Made by a program: the position numbers and the translations under genes
In this document: positions 60,598 to 64,000 of the stretch, one piece after another
Numbering within the stretch: the stretch's first letter is position 1
Layout of the letters: every line of letters starts with the position of its first letter
The notes under the pieces: generated by a model
What the model was told of the DNA's origin: nothing
The model's database searches: none
Seen by the model: only the letters and a program-made list of their open reading frames with translations
From: Faecalibacterium prausnitzii
GTDB taxonomy: Bacteria > Bacillota > Clostridia > Oscillospirales > Ruminococcaceae
NCBI RefSeq assembly: GCF_003287405.1
Contig: NZ_PRLD01000001.1
Coordinates: forward strand, 310,001-374,000
Reading direction: 5' to 3'
Length of the DNA stretch: 64,000 nucleotides

Positions 60598-62247
60598 ATG
60601 CCTTTACAGAAAAACCAGATCCTGACCCTGCGCATCGAGCGCCTTTCCAGCGACGGCAGCGGCGTTGCCCACAGTGCCGATGGCGAGGCCGTATTCGTGC
60701 CCGGCACTGCCCCGGGGGACGAAGCCCGGGTGCGCATCGTGAAGGACTGCGGCCGGTATGCCTTTGGCATTCTGGACGAGCTGCTCACTCCCTCGCCGGA
60801 TCGTATTCCGGTGGACTGCCCGGTGGCAGGTCCCTGCGGCGGGTGCAGCCTGCGGCATCTGGCCTACACTGCCGAGCTGCGCGCCAAACAGGAAAGCGTG
60901 CTGGACGCCTTCCGCCGCATCGGCGGGCTGGAGGTTCCGGTGCTGGATATCCTACCCTCCCCGGAGGTGGACCGCTACCGCAACAAGGTGCAGTTCCCTG
61001 TGGGCGTGGACAAGAACGGCGTACCCTGCATCGGCTTCTACGCCGGACGTACCCACCGCATCGTCCCCTGCCCGGACTGCAAGCTGCAGCCCGGCGTGCT
61101 GAACGAGATCGGCAACGCACTATGCGCTTTTTTTGCACAGCAGGGCATCCGCCCTTACGACGAGCAGAGCGGCAAGGGGCTGGTGCGGCACATCTTCCTG
61201 CGGCGCGGTGCGCACAGCGGGCAGATCATGGTGTGTCTGGTATGCACCCGGGCAAAGCTGCCCCATGCAGAGCAGCTTTGCACCGCACTGCGGGAGCAGT
61301 TCCCTGCCATCAGCACCATCCTGCTCAACGTCAACGCCAAAAACACCAACGTCATTCTGGGCAGTGAGAACCATATCCTGTACGGCCCGGGCTACATCGA
61401 GGACACTCTTTGCGGCGTACCGGTGCGGTTGGGGCCGCTGTCCTTCTATCAAGTCAACACGCTGGCTGCCGAGCGGCTGTACGGGGTTGCCGCGCAGTAC
61501 GCGCAGCTGACCTCGGATGACGCGCTGCTGGATCTCTACTGCGGCATGGGCACCATCGGCCTTTCCATGGCAGATCAATGCCGGGAGCTGATCGGCGTGG
61601 AGATCGTGCCGGAGGCTATCGAGAGCGCCAAGGCCAACGCCGCCCGCATGGGCGAGGCTGTAGCTGCCAAGAGCCGCTTTTTCTGCGCCGATGCCGGACA
61701 GGCTGCCACCCAGCTGGCCGCCGAGGGCTTGCACCCGGATATCGTAATGCTGGACCCGCCCCGCAAGGGCTGCGATGAAGCCACGCTCTCCGCTGTGGTG
61801 CGCATGGCCCCCCGCCGGGTGGTGTATGTCAGCTGCAACCCCGCCACCGCCGCCCGAGACGCCGCATGGCTGGAGCAGAAGGGATACCATGCAGAGAAGG
61901 TACAGCCGGTGGATCTGTTTCCAAGGACGAAGCATGTGGAGACGGTTGTCTTGCTTTCCAAGGGAGAAATCGACTCGAAGAAGGTTCGTGTGGAGTTCTC
62001 ACTGGAGGATATGGATATGTCCGGGTTCCAGAAGGGGGCGACCTACGAGCAGATCAAGGCGTATGTGTTGGAGCATACTGGCTTGAAGGTGTCTTCCCTC
62101 TACATCTCGCAAATAAAGCGCAAGTGCGGGCTGGATGTGGGGCAAAATTATAATCTGTCAAAGAAGGAAGATGCTAAAGTGCCAAAATGTCCGCCGGAGA
62201 AGGAAGCGGCGATCAGGGATGCGTTGAAATATTTTCAGATGATTTAA
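60598..62247 (+). CDS. rlmD: 23S rRNA (uracil-C5) methyltransferase, RlmD/RumA type, with C-terminal extension
   Basis: The 549-residue protein has a TRAM-like N-terminus and Fe-S cluster Cys residues (CPVAGPCGGCSLRH and CPDCKLQPG). The methyltransferase core has LLDLYCGMGTIGLSMA, MLDPPRKGCDE and the catalytic Cys in VVYVSCNPAT. The core ends near residue 455. About 90 further residues (KKVRVEFSLEDMDMSGFQKG onwards) are not part of the standard enzyme, and codon use there is more AT-rich. AAGGAG precedes ATG 60598. From memory, rumA 3' ends are known insertion sites of integrative elements. Confidence 0.9.
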   Translation: MPLQKNQILTLRIERLSSDGSGVAHSADGEAVFVPGTAPGDEARVRIVKDCGRYAFGILDELLTPSPDRIPVDCPVAGPCGGCSLRHLAYTAELRAKQESVLDAFRRIGGLEVPVLDILPSPEVDRYRNKVQFPVGVDKNGVPCIGFYAGRTHRIVPCPDCKLQPGVLNEIGNALCAFFAQQGIRPYDEQSGKGLVRHIFLRRGAHSGQIMVCLVCTRAKLPHAEQLCTALREQFPAISTILLNVNAKNTNVILGSENHILYGPGYIEDTLCGVPVRLGPLSFYQVNTLAAERLYGVAAQYAQLTSDDALLDLYCGMGTIGLSMADQCRELIGVEIVPEAIESAKANAARMGEAVAAKSRFFCADAGQAATQLAAEGLHPDIVMLDPPRKGCDEATLSAVVRMAPRRVVYVSCNPATAARDAAWLEQKGYHAEKVQPVDLFPRTKHVETVVLLSKGEIDSKKVRVEFSLEDMDMSGFQKGATYEQIKAYVLEHTGLKVSSLYISQIKRKCGLDVGQNYNLSKKEDAKVPKCPPEKEAAIRDALKYFQMI

Positions 62248-62260
62248 GAGTCTATTGAGC

Positions 62261-62298
62261 AAAAAAGCAGTAAATCAATTTCAGATTTACTGCTTTTG
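62261..62298. terminator. Terminator after rlmD
   Basis: AAAAGCAGTAAATC pairs with GATTTACTGCTTTT around a seven-base loop. Confidence 0.85.
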
Positions 62299-62389
62299 CT
62301 GGCCGGGCCGGTGAGCTACGAGCATTCATGACTTTTTGATAACTTGTTCCATACTGATATATTAAGCGGAAAGTTGTGGCCCTGTATTT

Positions 62390-62674
62390 TCAGAGGGAAA
62401 CGAATGCTCCTTGAATATATCCCACAAAATATGCCATCGCTATACTCAGTGCAATGCAACATATACATAGTATTTCAGCAATTACCTTTTTTTCGATTAT
62501 TTCATTTATGGACTTTCCGTAATCAATAGTAGACCATACCATTGAAAGCAAAAATAGAATTGAAATCCATTGAGTATGAAATGATAGTCCCATGCTAACA
62601 AATACATAGTTTGAGATGATGTAAAAAGCGCTTCTGACTACAACTTCTGTCACTTTTACAATCCGATTTCTCAT
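62390..62674 (-). CDS. Small membrane protein of unknown function
   Basis: The 94-residue product has three hydrophobic stretches (SAFYIISNYVFVSMGLSF, WISILFLLSMVW, AEILCICCIALSIAMAYFVG). I do not recognise a family. AGGGAG lies upstream of ATG 62674, which supports real translation. The gene is AT-rich, unlike the bulk of the window, and belongs to the accessory right end. Confidence 0.55.
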   Translation of the reverse strand: MRNRIVKVTEVVVRSAFYIISNYVFVSMGLSFHTQWISILFLLSMVWSTIDYGKSINEIIEKKVIAEILCICCIALSIAMAYFVGYIQGAFVSL

Positions 62675-62701
62675 AGAATTCTCCCTCTCTGATAATACTG
62701 T

Positions 62702-62835
62702 GGGCGGCAGCACTCCTTGCTGTCGCCCCTTGATTGCCTATCTGCAAAGGCGGGCGGGGCTGTCAACGGCGGCGCTTGCGCCGTTCATCTTGACCGTTGA
62801 CTGGCTCGGCTGGCTTTGCTATTCCGTGATCTCTT
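62702..62835. other. GC-rich intergenic block with hairpin in AT-rich surroundings
   Basis: GGGCGGCAGCA (62702-62712) can pair with TGCTGTCGCCC (62718-62728). The following GGCGGCGCTTGCGCCG-type stretch is also self-complementary. No open frame of interest is seen. From memory, similar GC-rich blocks occur inside clostridial integrative elements. Confidence 0.4.
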
Positions 62836-63279
62836 TCAGTTATTGTCAAAGGAAATGTAGATAGTTAGACTATTGGGTATGTAGCTGATACTTAACCACT
62901 TTTCGTCGTTTGATAAAAGTGTCCCGATAGAAACATAGTTTTCTCCCTCGATTTCCTCTGACACATTTTCAATTACGGAAAAGCCTTCTTGGTTCAAAAG
63001 CTCCATATACTCGTTATAGTCGTTTTCGCTAATACCGGTAAGGTTGATATTACAATTCTCATGTTCTGTATCAAGTGTAGCCCATGCAACCGTACCAGGC
63101 GCAACAGGAAGCCCCTCTGTGTACTCATTCTCAGGCCAAACACCCTCGTCCAATTTTGTAACACTATTAGATTGCGTATTGTTCTCATTGCTTGTCGGTG
63201 TAGATGAGGTATTTTGATTAGAACACGCAGCCAAAAAAATCATAATCATGATTGTGAATACAGAAATATATTTCTTCAT
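62836..63279 (-). CDS. Lipoprotein of unknown function
   Basis: The 147-residue product has a lipoprotein signal (MKKYISVFTIMIMIFLAAC, Cys19). A Ser/Asn/Thr-rich linker and an acidic mature part (GTVAWATLDTEHENCNINLT, then ENDYNEYMELLNQEGFSVIE) follow. I do not recognise the domain. GGAGGTAACC lies just before the ATG. It follows a DUF1700 gene by 3 bp, so the two are probably one transcript. Confidence 0.7.
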   Translation of the reverse strand: MKKYISVFTIMIMIFLAACSNQNTSSTPTSNENNTQSNSVTKLDEGVWPENEYTEGLPVAPGTVAWATLDTEHENCNINLTGISENDYNEYMELLNQEGFSVIENVSEEIEGENYVSIGTLLSNDEKWLSISYIPNSLTIYISFDNN

Positions 63280-63282
63280 TGG

Positions 63283-63741
63283 TTACCTCCTGTTTTTGTG
63301 TATGGTTCGGATAATTAACAAAAGAGCAATAGCTGTTGCTGCAAACCCAATAGCCAAAAGGATTTGCGAAATATCAAAGGCAAACGCGCCCTCAATCTGT
63401 ATATTTGTTGTCGCGTCGGCTTGTCCGATTGCTCCTTCTGGTACTTTTCCTGATTGTGTAACAGCATATACCGAAAAGGCAGCAGCCGCGATAACAAGCG
63501 CAGCAAGAGTAGAAATGATACCGTTCCGTTTTTTCGATTTGGTGTTATCAATGCCAAACTGTTCTGCGGTGCTGTCTGCAAATTCTTTTGGCGTCCCCAA
63601 ACGCTGGATAATCTGCTGCTCTGTTTCTCCATGCTCCATAGCAGACGCAAAAACTTCATTCAAGTCACGTACAACCTCTTTTTTCATTTTGCGTGGTAAA
63701 GATAGTTCCTTTTCAACCTGTTTGATATATTGTTCTTTCAT
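63283..63741 (-). CDS. DUF1700-like (HAAS) membrane protein
   Basis: The 152-residue protein has an N-terminal helical domain (YIKQVEKELSLPRKMKKEVV, then IIQRLGTPKEFADSTAEQF), typical of HAAS/DUF1700 proteins. Two membrane segments follow (ISTLAALVIAAAAFSVYAV and ILLAIGFAATAIALLLII). These proteins are often encoded after a PadR regulator and are thought to be partners of membrane sensing or transport. Its start overlaps the PadR stop by four bases. Confidence 0.82.
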   Translation of the reverse strand: MKEQYIKQVEKELSLPRKMKKEVVRDLNEVFASAMEHGETEQQIIQRLGTPKEFADSTAEQFGIDNTKSKKRNGIISTLAALVIAAAAFSVYAVTQSGKVPEGAIGQADATTNIQIEGAFAFDISQILLAIGFAATAIALLLIIRTIHKNRR

Positions 63742-64000
63742 TTGGATACCCTCGCTTGTTGATAACTTTCTATAAAGCCGTTTACGCAGTTTTCATAGCT
63801 TGACCAAAATAAGATTAGTTCATCAAGTACATTCCTGCCTTTATCCGTTAAAGAATAATACTTTTTTGAGCCGCCATTTGCCGCAGCCGGAGCCAATCGG
63901 CATTTGATTAGTTCTGCTTCCTGCAAACGATACAAAATGGGGTAAATGGTTCCCTCTTTCGCATATCCCAAAACAGACGCACTATTGTTCAATTCAGTTA
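63738..64000 (-). CDS. PadR-family regulator (N-terminus outside the window)
   Basis: The frame is open to the window edge, so the start lies beyond base 64000. The visible 87 residues contain EGTIYPILYRLQEAELIKC, the recognition helix and wing of PadR, and GGSKKYYSLTDKGRNVLDEL. It should repress its own operon (DUF1700 and lipoprotein genes) and respond to a small molecule or membrane stress. The effector is unknown. Confidence 0.85.
   Translation of the reverse strand, partial: TELNNSASVLGYAKEGTIYPILYRLQEAELIKCRLAPAAANGGSKKYYSLTDKGRNVLDELILFWSSYENCVNGFIESYQQARVSK

Overview
The window is GC-rich (mostly about 60% by eye) and looks like a gut Clostridia chromosome. Faecalibacterium (Oscillospiraceae) is the best guess. 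Reasons: gene content and codon style, a 19.5 kb anaerobic cobalamin operon, type III glutamine synthetase, an archaeal-type AspRS, a lone spoIVA, and two small proteins whose double-glycine leaders resemble, from memory, the F. prausnitzii anti-inflammatory protein MAM. No database was searched.

Layout. 1-126 is the start of an ABC ATPase on the minus strand behind a MerR-type promoter. 207-20206 is one plus-strand cobalamin unit: promoter, B12 riboswitch and terminator; a chelatase-like lipoprotein; a two-domain NEAT-like lipoprotein; a corrinoid ABC importer whose ATPase is fused to CbiD; then cbiF-G-H-J-ET-A, cobT-U-S, a short CobU-like gene, cobC, cbiB, cobD, cbiP and cbiC. Genes mostly overlap by a few bases. 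CbiL and an adenosyltransferase are absent here.

20301-29866 holds an AT-rich DUF3795 gene, rhomboid and CYTH genes, rlmI, then a nitrogen cluster (glnN, glnA, an ANTAR antiterminator) and pyrG. A promoter, an attenuator-like hairpin and a 166-nt palindromic element precede glnN. 29880-34314 carries a membrane diguanylate cyclase, two tRNA-Leu genes, a polysaccharide deacetylase and a membrane-anchored MerR regulator. 34343-39616 is a minus-strand housekeeping operon (DUF951, prfA, sua5, coaE, lytic transglycosylase, M18 aminopeptidase). 39693-48078 has S1-domain and DUF4364 proteins, spoIVA, a structured 138-nt repeat, aspS, prfB, a RING/DUF2628 membrane protein and galU.

48093-58211 has a cation/proton antiporter, the rpsF-ssb-rpsR operon, a LacI-controlled maltodextrin-type ABC operon ending in malQ, and the tandem double-glycine-leader proteins. 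58218-62298 has galK, a divergent AraC regulator, and an RlmD-type methyltransferase with a C-terminal extension. From about 61970 to the end, base composition turns AT-rich and genes look accessory (small membrane protein, lipoprotein, DUF1700/PadR pair), which suggests the edge of a mobile element.

Connections. The B12 riboswitch should control corrinoid capture, import and synthesis together. The ANTAR protein lies just downstream of the two glutamine synthetases it could regulate. The MerR operator at 34232-34252 has the same architecture as the one at 165-185, so a single regulator may control both itself and the ABC system at the left edge.
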